Origin: Augochlora pura | Taxonomy: Eukaryota; Arthropoda; Insecta; Hymenoptera; Halictidae | NCBI RefSeq assembly: GCF_028453695.1 | Contig: NC_135779.1 | Span: 7,452,831-7,516,830, forward strand | Length of the DNA: 64,000 bases | Reading direction: 5' to 3' | In this document: one piece after another, positions 52,901 to 64,000 of the stretch | How the letters are laid out: each line of letters opens with the position of its first letter | How positions within the stretch are numbered: the stretch's first letter is position 1 | Made by a program: the position numbers and the translations under genes | Notes under the pieces: model-generated | Databases searched by the model: none | Seen by the model: the letters and a program-made list of their open reading frames with translations, nothing else | Told to the model about the DNA's origin: nothing

Positions 52901-55900
52901 CGGTTATTTCCAAGTGGCACTATTATTTATCTCTGACAGATCTATTCGGGGAACGCGGCGGCACGGCGTGGATGCGAATAACGGATTATGCAACGCGAAT
53001 CGACCGACGACCGAAAGATATTATATTTAGAAGAAGTTAGAGAGCGAGGCGGACGCTAGGCTCGTCGCAGCAGGAGGAAACGTGCCCGAAGGAAGCGACG
53101 ATACGGTGTGGTAAACTCGGATGAGCCGGGAAAGGTGATAACGATCAATTAGTCATCGCGACTACGAGCTCGACCTCTTCTTAATGTGATGAACGAGGCT
53201 TCCCCTGAACGCTGAAGTTAAGAGATTCAGCGTTTATTTTTTTTTAAGGATGCTGACATTATATTCTTCAATAATAATGCTTGTTAATAAGAATAATTAT
53301 TATTGCAATAAATTTTTCTAAGAAGCTGACACCGTGCCCTTTTATTTGCCTCCCAACGCGTTTCCGCTCGTACCGTCGATGGGATGCAACGAACGAATCG
53401 AAACTTACGTCTGCTGTAACAGAGGACCGTTTCCAGGCGCGCTCGGCTTCTTCTTGCTCTTATCGCCTGTACCATTCTGCTCCTCGTTCCTGTTCACCTC
53501 GACCCCGTTGTTGTTCGTCTTGTTGTTCTTCGCGCTTCCGTTTCCGTTTTTCTGTTCCACCGACGCGGAACCTGAAACAACGTGTAAACGTTAGTCGATG
53601 TCCGACATACTGGGACGGATGTCGCGTACACCTCCTCCAAAATTATTAGGACCCTCGTAGCAAATTCAATATTAAAAAATTCAAATTTTCTTCTCGTCGA
53701 CATCTCCACCGCGTTTTCTAATTATTTCTTGGACTAATATTGTCATACACTTCGTTAACTTTTCTATCATTTCTGATAGTCTTTGGTTGAATTATGTACC
53801 CTGGACTCGATGAAGAAAATGCAATGAACGAATAAAAAATAATCGCATAAACGACGAACGCATACAGTCGAATGTAATGTTACTGTTCATGCGAAATAAA
53901 CAGGTGTTCTGAAACTACTGGAGGTGGGTTGCGCATAATGGGAGAGCGAAAGAGTGCACGACACGCGAGTGCAAGGTTCAAGACTGCGCTCGTAAACACG
54001 TTCAATCTTATCGCGAGCCGCTTGACACTTTTAAGGGCCGTCACACTCGGGCCCGAGTCCAACCCGGAGTATTCGATTAAAATAGACCGACAGCTGGCTA
54101 TAAATGACACGTCGCGGCGAGGGGTTCGACGCAACGAGCCGAGCGCTTCGTCCACGCGGCTCTCGCGCGGTGCAGCGCGCTTCGAGCCAGCGTTCCTTGC
54201 CAATTCCTGGAATCGGCCGGTCCGCGACCGGGACTTTGGGTCTGTTAGAAATTATTCGCGAAACTGAAGACACGCGTTCCTCGGCGCAGTCAATCGCAGT
54301 CAATCACGGTCAATCACCGTCAATCATAGCCAATCACAGTCGATCACGGTACTCTCTCGCCAGAAGGCAACCTCTGCCTTCCACGCTCCGTCGGCGAATC
54401 CTTCCGGCAAACTTGCTCTTTGACCCTCGCACCTTCCCGACGCCAATTTGACAAATTTTCAAGTTTGAAAGATTATTCTGTATTTTTCGGGAAATTCATC
54501 TCGGACTTGGCGACTCTAATTTTCGGCGAAATTCAAAGCGAACTTTATACCGTTCTTGGTTAATGAAGGATATTTATAAAAAAAAAGATGGCAGAAAATG
54601 GCAGCGACTTCAGAAATCTACTCGTTTATAGACCAGGTGTAGGTCTACAGACCAAATGAATTAGTTTGAGGCAACGCTAGGCTCGTTCGACTAATTGCGG
54701 CGACCAATGCCGACCAACAAGTGGCTCTGCCGCGGCGCAGCTGATCGGAGAATTGCCGGACAATGGGTGGTCCAGGGAGACCGAAGCTGATAATTCTTAT
54801 CGACGGGAAAAAAAGCCGGGGGCCCGCGAGGCGCGGAATCGTTTTAACCACGGAGCCGAAGCGAAGAGAAACGAGGCGAGTATAGACGGAAATCACTGGA
54901 CCGTGGAACACGCTCGAAGATCGGAATCGAATCGTATCCTCTGCTCGTAATGGAAAACGGGGGAGCGGACGGCGGAGTAAATAAAAACGAGAGAAAAAAC
55001 GCGTGAAAAGCGGGAAAGAACGGCGAGAAAAAAATCGGAGAGAGAGAGAGAGAGGATGAAAAAGGAACGCGTCGACCAAACAATTTGCGGTCGCCCCGAC
55101 AATTACACGACCGTGTTTTCCCGATCGAATTCCGGTTTCCGGTTCCGCAACAAACCCCGACCAACTCGATCGGTTAGAGGCCCTAATTGGAGAAGATCCA
55201 TCGTTCGGCGATCCTATCGGGTCGTAATAAAGCCGTCGGCCGCGTTCGAACAGGCCGCAAGGCCCCGACGATTTGTTCCCCGCAACGCGGTAAGTCTTCG
55301 CTGTTTGATCGCCGCACCGCGTGATCCTATTAAAGCCTTAATATCGTTACCTAACCTTGTCTGATCTGTTTACTCGTCGGGACGGCGCACGCCAAATAGA
55401 ACCCGTACAGAGGATCCCGGGACACCGTGTTCCTCTGGAACGTCGAAACGCCGCAACGGCGCTGCAAGTGGAGCCGCGATCGCAACATCGTCTACGCGCC
55501 GTGATTGCTGGCAGGTGCCGGAAACCTTATCGACGCCAATTACGCGGTTCTCGCGGAAACGTGATAGATAACGCGGCCCGGGATGCTATGTTCTCGGTGA
55601 TTTTCGGTAATCGTGCTCACGGAGCCAAAATATGTATAGTCTCGCGGCAAATATTTTTTTTTTATTTTACAACAATGACGATCGTATGATGTATAAGTGC
55701 TGTATGATTGTTGGACAATTTTTAATTATTTTTGAGACATTAAAGGATACGTAAAAGGGTATAGGATAAAACAAGATTACCCTGATATGGTAAACGTGTA
55801 AAAAAGGTATAGAGGACCATGCGTTAATCGTTACGAAATAGAACGAATAAATTGGTATCTCCAACAATAATTAGACAGCAGCCGATTCATAAATATTCTA

Positions 55901-57202
55901 ATTCAATTAGATCGATACCACGGCCGCGGCAGACTAAATTCCGCAATCAATTTCCGCGGCGGAAATGCCGTCGGCTTATCGATTTCCCATCGTCCATCTT
56001 GGGTAGCTCGGATCCTTGGATGCATTGAAATTGCCTCTATCAGCTCCCACCGTTCCCTACACCTGTCCCATCGATCCCAAGGCTGGCCACTCTCACGGCG
56101 AATCGAATAAAAAAGGCAGAAATACATTTGGAACACCGGCAACGTTCTCTTTGATCGGCTTAACGCGCGGATACATTGTTGAATAACCAGCCTTCGGGAT
56201 CATTAATGGAATTAGCAGGACAACTTCCTCTGTACCGTTACTCGGTGAAGTATTATCCGATCGGAGAAACCTTTTCGCTGGAAGGGCGGATTAACATTGA
56301 CTTCTAGGGCTACCGAAGGGCTGGGGGTCTAGGCTCTATCTGAGGTGGTTGCTCGGGGCTACCGTGATCTGTCTCGGTCGCAGGAGAGCAACGCGAGTCG
56401 CGCACGGGTTGAAGCGAAAATAATGGCTCGGTTTTGTATGGGAAACACTAACAAGGGATGATCCTAGAAGTTCAAAAAATTCTGAAACTTTGGGGATGCG
56501 CAGGGCGTATGTAGTATAGTACATAACTGTATATCACTGAATTTGGTTTAATTTTAAGGGGTGGAATTAACCCCCAAATACTCGGTTATTTTTTACCTCG
56601 TTTTTATTTTGAGATTCTCCTCGGAGAAATTCTGAATAAGGGATGTAATGAGAAGGTTTTTTCATAGGCTGAAAAGCGAGTGAAACGAGCGTTCTATTAC
56701 TGCCACTGCTTTTTCGGCTGCCCTGTAATTATTTCAAGAAGCAAAATCTATGTCGCAACCCTCTAACATCGTTCCACGAATCTCCTGACAGAAGTATAAT
56801 TTGGAAACCGACGCTAGCGCGTCGTGTTCGCGAGAAGCGACACGCGCGTTCCCTATCCCGGCATCGCGGCGTCAGCCGTTCATTTACCGTCGGACTAATT
56901 TTACGAGTTGGTAATTCCTTAGGTGTCGCGGGTCTTGCGCGTGGGCGTCGCACGATATCGCGAAACAGGCGTCTACTCGTCGTCGCCGAGTAATTGTCGC
57001 GCGAGGTTACGGCACGAGAGAGCAACGTCGGGAGCCCACCTACTGACCTACACACGTGTACCGTCGCATCGCCGAGCATCGCCGAGCAGCTCTTTGGACG
57101 CGTGTGTCCCCGGGGTTTATTTGCGTTTCATTGTAATCGGAGTTCATTCTCCTTCCGCTGCTTGCCCCCCGGCCCCCCGCTCTCTTCCTCTTACGCCAAG
57201 TT

Positions 57203-57242
<40 letters not shown>

Positions 57243-58107
57243 GCCTCGTGTGCCAATGAATGGACCACACACGCGCTCGCGGATTCGCTCCATCTCTCTC
57301 TCTCTTTCTCTTTCTCCCGCGCGTCGGTAATAATTGCTCGAGAGAATCGGAACGCCGTGGCTCGGAGCCGCGGATCGATCCTTGCAGGCTTTTCGAACCG
57401 TTCCGAACCGATACTGACGACGACGTCGACGACGGCGGCGCGGCGTTTAATTGGGTTGCAGCTCGAGAGGCTTCGATCGCTCGGGGAACAGTCGCCGCCG
57501 CGGCTACCTTCGCTGGAAAAATAAGAATCTTCACGTTCGGGGGCCATTGCGATCTGGAGATCACATTTGGCTTATTTACCGGTGAAAGAAAAAAGACTCG
57601 TTGGTTTACAATGCACGAGGAATAATAAATGAATAAAATTTCGTATCGCATATGTCATATGTCACCATTTTAATAAAGAAGTGTAAATTAAGTTAACACA
57701 TGTCTGCAACTCTGACTTTTCCACTCGATCGCACAAAGTTCCGCAATTTCTCTGAAATTTTTACGATTATTGACGCGCCGACCAAAGAGTTAGACTTCTC
57801 GAAGAAAGAATGAACTCGTTACTACTCCGCTTCTCATTTCGCATAAAAAACCGCAGTGCGTAAACGAACTCTCGTCGCGTCGGTTTTTCACGGTGTATTC
57901 ACGAAACTCGCGACAGCATTTCGAGCTTCGTAGGGCGGGGATCGCGCGTCATCGATTTATTTTCACTTTTCGCACATCGTGTATCGCATATCGTACATCC
58001 ACTCGAGAAATTGTTGCTCGGCGAGCTGGCTGAACGCGCGGAGGCGTTTTATAGAATTCGGGTATCCTGCTCTTTCTCTCTCTTCCCCTCTGTCTAGCAG
58101 CCCGCGT

Positions 58108-58177
<70 letters not shown>

Positions 58178-61100
58178 CCGACGTACGTCGACCTTCGGCA
58201 TCGTGCCAGCTCCGAGAGACCCGTGTAGAATTCGAGATCGATGAATGAAAGCCATTCCCCGCGGATCCATTTTTTTTTCCTTGTCGCCGCCCACCGAATA
58301 TTCCCGCTGCATCTTTCGCAGCCGAAGATTACCCCGCGGCAGGCAAGAGATCGCGGGTTAGGCGGAATAAATTCGTGTTTTCGATTTAGAGATGAATCAT
58401 AAAGATCCGCGGCTGCGTATCGCGCAATAAATGGTTGCGCGATGCAATTTACGTCGCCGCGACGATACGGACGCGATCGTACGCGGCGATTTGGTAGCCA
58501 GGTCTCGTCATCCTCCGATTGATCTCCCGATTCTAACTATTGCGATCCCGGATGTTTGAGAAAGAATTTCTCGCGGCCAAAGCTTGGATTCACAAGTTTC
58601 GTATTAATATGCATTATTTTATAACCCGGAATATTAACAATACAAGACTGTGATCAGATACAGCGTTATTGAGGCAGAAATATTAAATTCGTTCTCTTAA
58701 TTACTCGTGGCAAAATGCCGAAATTCTTGTTATAGTTTTATGCGTGTAAACTATTTGTGTTTGTGAGATGCATTTCTTAGCTCGCCTAGGAGAAACTTAA
58801 GCTTCCAGAAGGCTCGTAAGGGAATGTTTAAAATTGTTTAATACAGAGTTTCCTCATATGGAAGCGTAGACTGTCGCGTAAATTTTGGAGAGCTTTTATC
58901 GCTGCATAGAGAACGCTCATATTCTATTTCAGAAAATCCATCGTTTGACAAACATTTTTGATAATTTACTAAAAAGAATGTTTATGACAAAGATTACAAT
59001 GTCATTAGAATACAGTTAGAACGTAATCAAAATACGGTTAGAATATAATTAGTGCCGTAGTTGGCATGTAATTAGAATATAGTTAAAATACATATTTATA
59101 TAATGCATATTTCCAAGTTCAAAGTAAGTGTCGCGACGAATTCAACGACCTGCTATATCCTCGAACCTTGGAACAACTCTAAAATAATATAAGTCATAGA
59201 AAGAGAATTCCCAAATCGTTGTACGCTCCTTGAATCTAAATCGCGAGGAAGGGGTCTATTATTCGCTTGGTTAGCAGCCGAGAGGTTCGGGAATTAATAC
59301 AGCCGCGAGACTATCGTCGTATTTTTTCAAGCAGCCGGCGAATTACGATTGCGAAAAGATAGTCGAATAATCCGCGCGCAATAAGATCTCGCGCAGCGAA
59401 CCGTTAACCGTAAGACGTTTGCCAATACCGAACGCAACGGATTGCAAAATTTTGCGAATGCATCGCGACGAGTACTACAAAGTTCTGAGAATAACATCGA
59501 CAGCAACGTGATCGACGCGCTGCCAGCACTTCGCTATCCGAGAATGACCTCGCCGAAACGATCGCTATACGATCGCTATAATCGCGAATCAGAATTCTAC
59601 GTGAATGATCGAGAAGAGAATCGATAGGAAAATCGACAGAAAAATGTATTCATTTCTATATAGAATTTTATAACTAGCACTTAATGTATTTCGAATAATT
59701 ACTGCATGATATAAATATAAAATTGTTTCTAGTCGTTTAAAAATTGCTCCAAAATTTTCGGAGAGCGTGGTTGTTAATAGCATGCGTTCCGCGTGCAAGA
59801 TTCGCAGCGGTAAATCGATCACTAGCGAAGAGCGGTGTAAAATCATTCATCTTGGCGCTTTGCTGGCGACCGGAAGCGCGCATAGCGTGCGAGGAGGCCG
59901 ATGACATTAGATTTCAGCCGTTCGCGGCGATAAATCCTGCTTCTCGCGCGACGCAATAATCGTACGATTTCTGAAAACCGGGCTAAAGTTCGTTGCCTGG
60001 CCCCTTGATCCCCATCGATCAACGCGATCCTTCGGTTTCGCGTACGCGACAAGCGTCGAACAATTTCCTGGCCAGCGTTCGAGGAATATTAACGAACCTG
60101 TAAACTTTTCGTGATCTATGCTTCCGGAACGATCTAGATCCGAGGAACGAAAACTGGCGTCCTCAACCGAAGAGAAGCAGGAAGTCGAACCGTTCGGAAG
60201 ACGCGAAACACCTCCGAGTGCAAATTCCGCGATTGGACTCGCCGGCTCTTGAAGATCGTTTTGTTTACCCAGCGTGCCACGTTCTTCCTCGGAAGAAATG
60301 AATTATGTAATACTGCTTATTCGTCTTTTTGCCGCGCGAGGGTCAATACGGCGTTCAAATGTCTCCACATTTTATGCGACTCAGGTTTTTAGAGGAACAT
60401 TGCGCAACGCCTCTTATGCTGTACAGCGGAATGCGATTAACAATTGATGAGTCGCGAATGATTCACCGACTTATATCCCGTTCTCATCCTCCAGGAGGTA
60501 TTTCCAACGACTCATTGGTTTCCATTTTCTTTAAATATCTGTGGATAGCTATCACGTTCCCCTGGACCGATCAAGTTTCATTCAATGGAATACGAATTAA
60601 GTTTACAGCCAGCTGGATGTCTGTATTATTTTGTGCACGACTTTTGAGCACTGGCCAACTGATAGAAGCACTATATATTCTATTTTCTTTTATTCAAATT
60701 AACTAATTTTCGTGTGAACTCCTATCGCGAATAAATTAGAATAAAATCTAATTCGATTGAATTTTTATTTGGATAAATTTGTATCTCTCTAAACTTCTAC
60801 ATCGACGAATACAGTTATAAAATTTTCACCTAGATAAATTCTTACTCGATTAAATATTTATCCAATAGGGTCGAATAAACTTTCCTTCATTTATCATTTA
60901 ACGTCGTGCGAATATATCGATGCCCGGCTCTGCCTCGTGGAAATTTCGCGTCTCGACAGGTTATATCGCAAGGGAACAAGACGAAGGGAAAATATCGATT
61001 TCGCTAAGAACTACGAGTCGGAACGGCCACCGTGCTAACGATGAAATATTGAAACTAATGCCCGTGAGAAAATCTGAGAATGCGGCGACCGCGCGCGCGG

Positions 61101-64000
61101 AGATCCGCCGTCTAATTATAATGTAAGGCAAGGGGTTAACCGTCGTTGTTCACGACGACGTGACACGGTAATCGTTCGATTCCACGGTGGCCGACGGTGC
61201 CCCGGGGTGAGGTTACGACGCTCTCGAGCCTTGCACAAAGTTTACGCGGCCCGTGTAGACAGCGGGTGTGTATAGTCTATAAAACGTCGATAATAAACTG
61301 GCCGAGGCTGCCGCGGCTTGTTTTCTCAACGGCAGTTCCGAACACCTGTGCAGCCTCGCCGCGAAGGACTATACGAATGTTTGGCTCGCCGAGAGCAGCT
61401 AAAAGCCAGCTAAAAGCCAGCTAAAACACGGCCGACTTTTCGCGCGATGGTACACCAATCTCGATGCCCTCTTTCGCTTTTCCGGGAAAACTCTCGGCCA
61501 ACGGAGATCCTGGCGAAACCTCGCGCGAGATCGCCATTCCCCGAATTGCATCGAGTCGTTTCTTTAAACATTTTCAGATCCACGATATCTTGCGTTTCTT
61601 TGAAAAATTCTGCCGCCTTAGCGGTCAGTTGCGACATTGTTTGGAAACTTTCTAAAACGTTTTCTAAAATTGTTGCAGCAATATTGGTGCACATCGATCG
61701 TAAATTATAATGTAACTTTCATACAGCAACTGTGATATATCGAGACCTTTACTTGGTTTTTTATTTTACAAGTAATTCGTAACTTTCTGTATGTGTTCGA
61801 TAAACCAATTATTAATCCTCACTTTGAAGTCTCATCGTGCATTATTCAGCGCGGTGAATACTTTAAGATCATTATACATGTTTAACCGATCGGCGGAACT
61901 GGGCTTCGTCCACTCGTTGGCACAGACACCTGGCGCCAGCGGAGCTCGCTTCTCATTAGTCTATATTTTACGTTAATAACTTGTCAAGGCCGCCTCGGAG
62001 AACATTTTTATAAAAGAGAAAGTTGCTTGCGATGATCTCATGTATCCCACGATTCCGTCTTTCTGCGATAATTTTTGGGATCAGACATTCTTGGCTCACC
62101 CTGTATACTCTGCCATGAATGTACCACAGACGCCTCTGATCATCCTGATAAAAAAAAAACACGCCGTTTCTGACACGCGTATCAAAGGCGGAGAATTTGC
62201 TGGTTAGCCGGCCCAGCTAACGGCCGCAAAAACGTCGTCGGAACGACCGCGGCCAGAGATCCTCATCCGCAGAGAAACCTTCGAGTGGCTTGCCAGATCG
62301 GATGAGTCAGCTTCGGATCCAGTTTCGTAACTCGGCGAGCTCGCATTAATCTGCCGGGGTGGAGAGAGAGAGAGAGCCTTGGATTACGATAAACTTCCAG
62401 TTTTCGTTTGGTAACTCGCGGAAGTTTCGTTAATGCCGCTGCGAATGCCGGAGCGAAAGGCTCGAAAAACGGTCTCTCGGCCCGACGCGTCGGCGAGCCG
62501 ACGTTAGAGGTACGATGTATCGCGTGTCAGAAAGCCTCCGGTTCTTCATTCGGAACGGCCGCAAATTCAGGTTAATTAAATCGGGCCTGATCGAAAGTTG
62601 AACAAACTCGTGACCGGCTTCGATCCGCGCGGCAACGTTTAAGCCCTACGACAAACGCTTCGCAAGCTGCGAACGCGAAATTAACCCCTTTGCCCCGATA
62701 ATATCGCGTCGGAATCGTTACGGTGATTTCGAACGTGTTATTCGCGCCTTTCGAATCCAAATGGAATTCTAATCTACTATTATCGATATTTAACCCCTTT
62801 CAGTGTTAAAGAACAATATATAGTTCTTGCCCAGCAAGTTATCCAATACGTCGCTGAAAAAGAAACCGGAAACGCACGGAACCGGTGGCAATAATTTCCA
62901 CGGATTTTTTACGTAACGAAGGGGGGAGGGGGGGGGGGGGGGGCGTAATCGGTTGACGAGATTAAAGAACGAGTACCGGGAAGTTGGCAATTGGTTTCCC
63001 GGCGGCTAAAAGGAGCGCCTTAATTTTTCACAGAGAGCATCCCCTCCGGCTCGTCTCGCAAAGTTCACGCGCCGCGCCGGGGCTCATTTGTTCCACTCGG
63101 AGCGCTCATTTCCTTTGGCGGAGGGCTTGGCGTAGAAGGCAGCCGCGGTTCCTAGGCCCGAGGATGCCAAGAAAACTTCGAGCCGCCGGCAGACGGCATC
63201 GACAATCGATCGGCAATTATTCGTCGCGTCCGGTCCCATTGCCGTCCCTATCGTAACCGAGCCGACAGCGTCAAATCTCTTCGGCGTAACGCGGACAAAG
63301 TATTTGCGGAAACGGAGATAATTGCGACAACCTCCTCCGTCGTCATTTGGATCTCGATTCGTTGCAGTCGAGATCGATAACGAGGGCTAGCCGCGTTAAA
63401 AATTTATATTTGAATTGAAATTTGTATAAATGTTTCATGTAGCCGTGACCGACACATCTACCGAGGCAGGATCGAAAGGGGGGGGGGGGTTAGAAGAGAG
63501 AATTCACAGAGACAGAAAGAAAAAAAAAATGTAAAGAACAATGTGGATAAGCGATATCGCTCGGCCGATCAAATATTATTGCGTCTCGAGAGGGCTCGAA
63601 ATTATTGATCTAAGGCAGCAAGGACTCGCGAGGCGGAACGCAGAATGGTTCCTTCTCCAAAAAGCTGGGCGACGTACATTTTTTTAAGTATATAATAGTA
63701 AAAAGCTGTTGTATAGCTACAGAGCTAGAGCAGATTTATCTGCTTAATTTTACTATTAAAATATACAAGATGAACTCTGCGCAGAAGCAACGCGAAAATA
63801 TATTTCAATCAAATCTCGTGGATCCAAAATGTTATCGTATGATAACGTGATAACCGCCGGCCAAGTCAACTATGATAACCACTAGAAAAATATTGCCTAT
63901 TTAGTCTCCATATTCAAGATATAGTAATTGGAAGTGATACTAAATAATCCATATTCCGAACAGTTCCTAATAAATTTCATAATTTGTAATATCGATTACA

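Overview
This window comes from an insect nuclear genome, most likely a bee or a close hymenopteran relative. The evidence is spliced genes with canonical GT/AG introns, an insect-type gustatory receptor, long gene-poor intergenic stretches rich in microsatellites, and many dispersed AT-rich repeat copies. The placement in Hymenoptera is inference, based on overall composition and repeat style. The first six bases are N, so the window starts at an assembly gap.

Layout: positions 1 to about 27.2 kb hold no gene I can support. They carry two minisatellites (2.1-2.6 kb and 3.86-4.35 kb), a complete Tc1/mariner-type MITE (12.98-13.19 kb), simple repeats, hairpins and copies of a dispersed repeat bounded by a GTTAACCCTTTGC word. 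From 27.44 to 30.70 kb on the plus strand lies a three-exon gene for a 761-residue disordered protein of unknown family. It has four RRSGIF-type repeats and a tyrosine-motif tail. From 30.7 to 37.1 kb there is 3' UTR followed by intergenic DNA.

From 37.12 to 39.77 kb on the minus strand is a complete six-exon gustatory receptor (423 aa), ending in the family motif TYLIILLQF. From 43.6 to 45.69 kb on the plus strand is a domesticated pogo/Tigger-type transposase. It keeps a CENP-B-type DNA-binding domain but has lost two of its three catalytic acids. Facing it tail to tail, 46.20-46.97 kb on the minus strand, is a complete three-exon thymidylate kinase (210 aa). From 49.73 to 53.57 kb on the minus strand are the last three exons of a gene related to vertebrate C1orf21 (DUF4612); its 5' end was not found. 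From 53.6 to 64 kb there is no supported gene. That stretch may be intergenic or 5' intron of the C1orf21-like gene.

The five genes do not form a pathway and look like independent eukaryotic loci. The least ordinary items are the inactivated transposase-derived gene, the repeat-plus-tyrosine-motif protein, the dispersed repeat families, and a cluster of perfect palindromes upstream of thymidylate kinase. Splice junctions were read by eye from GT/AG signals and phase agreement. None is backed by transcript data.
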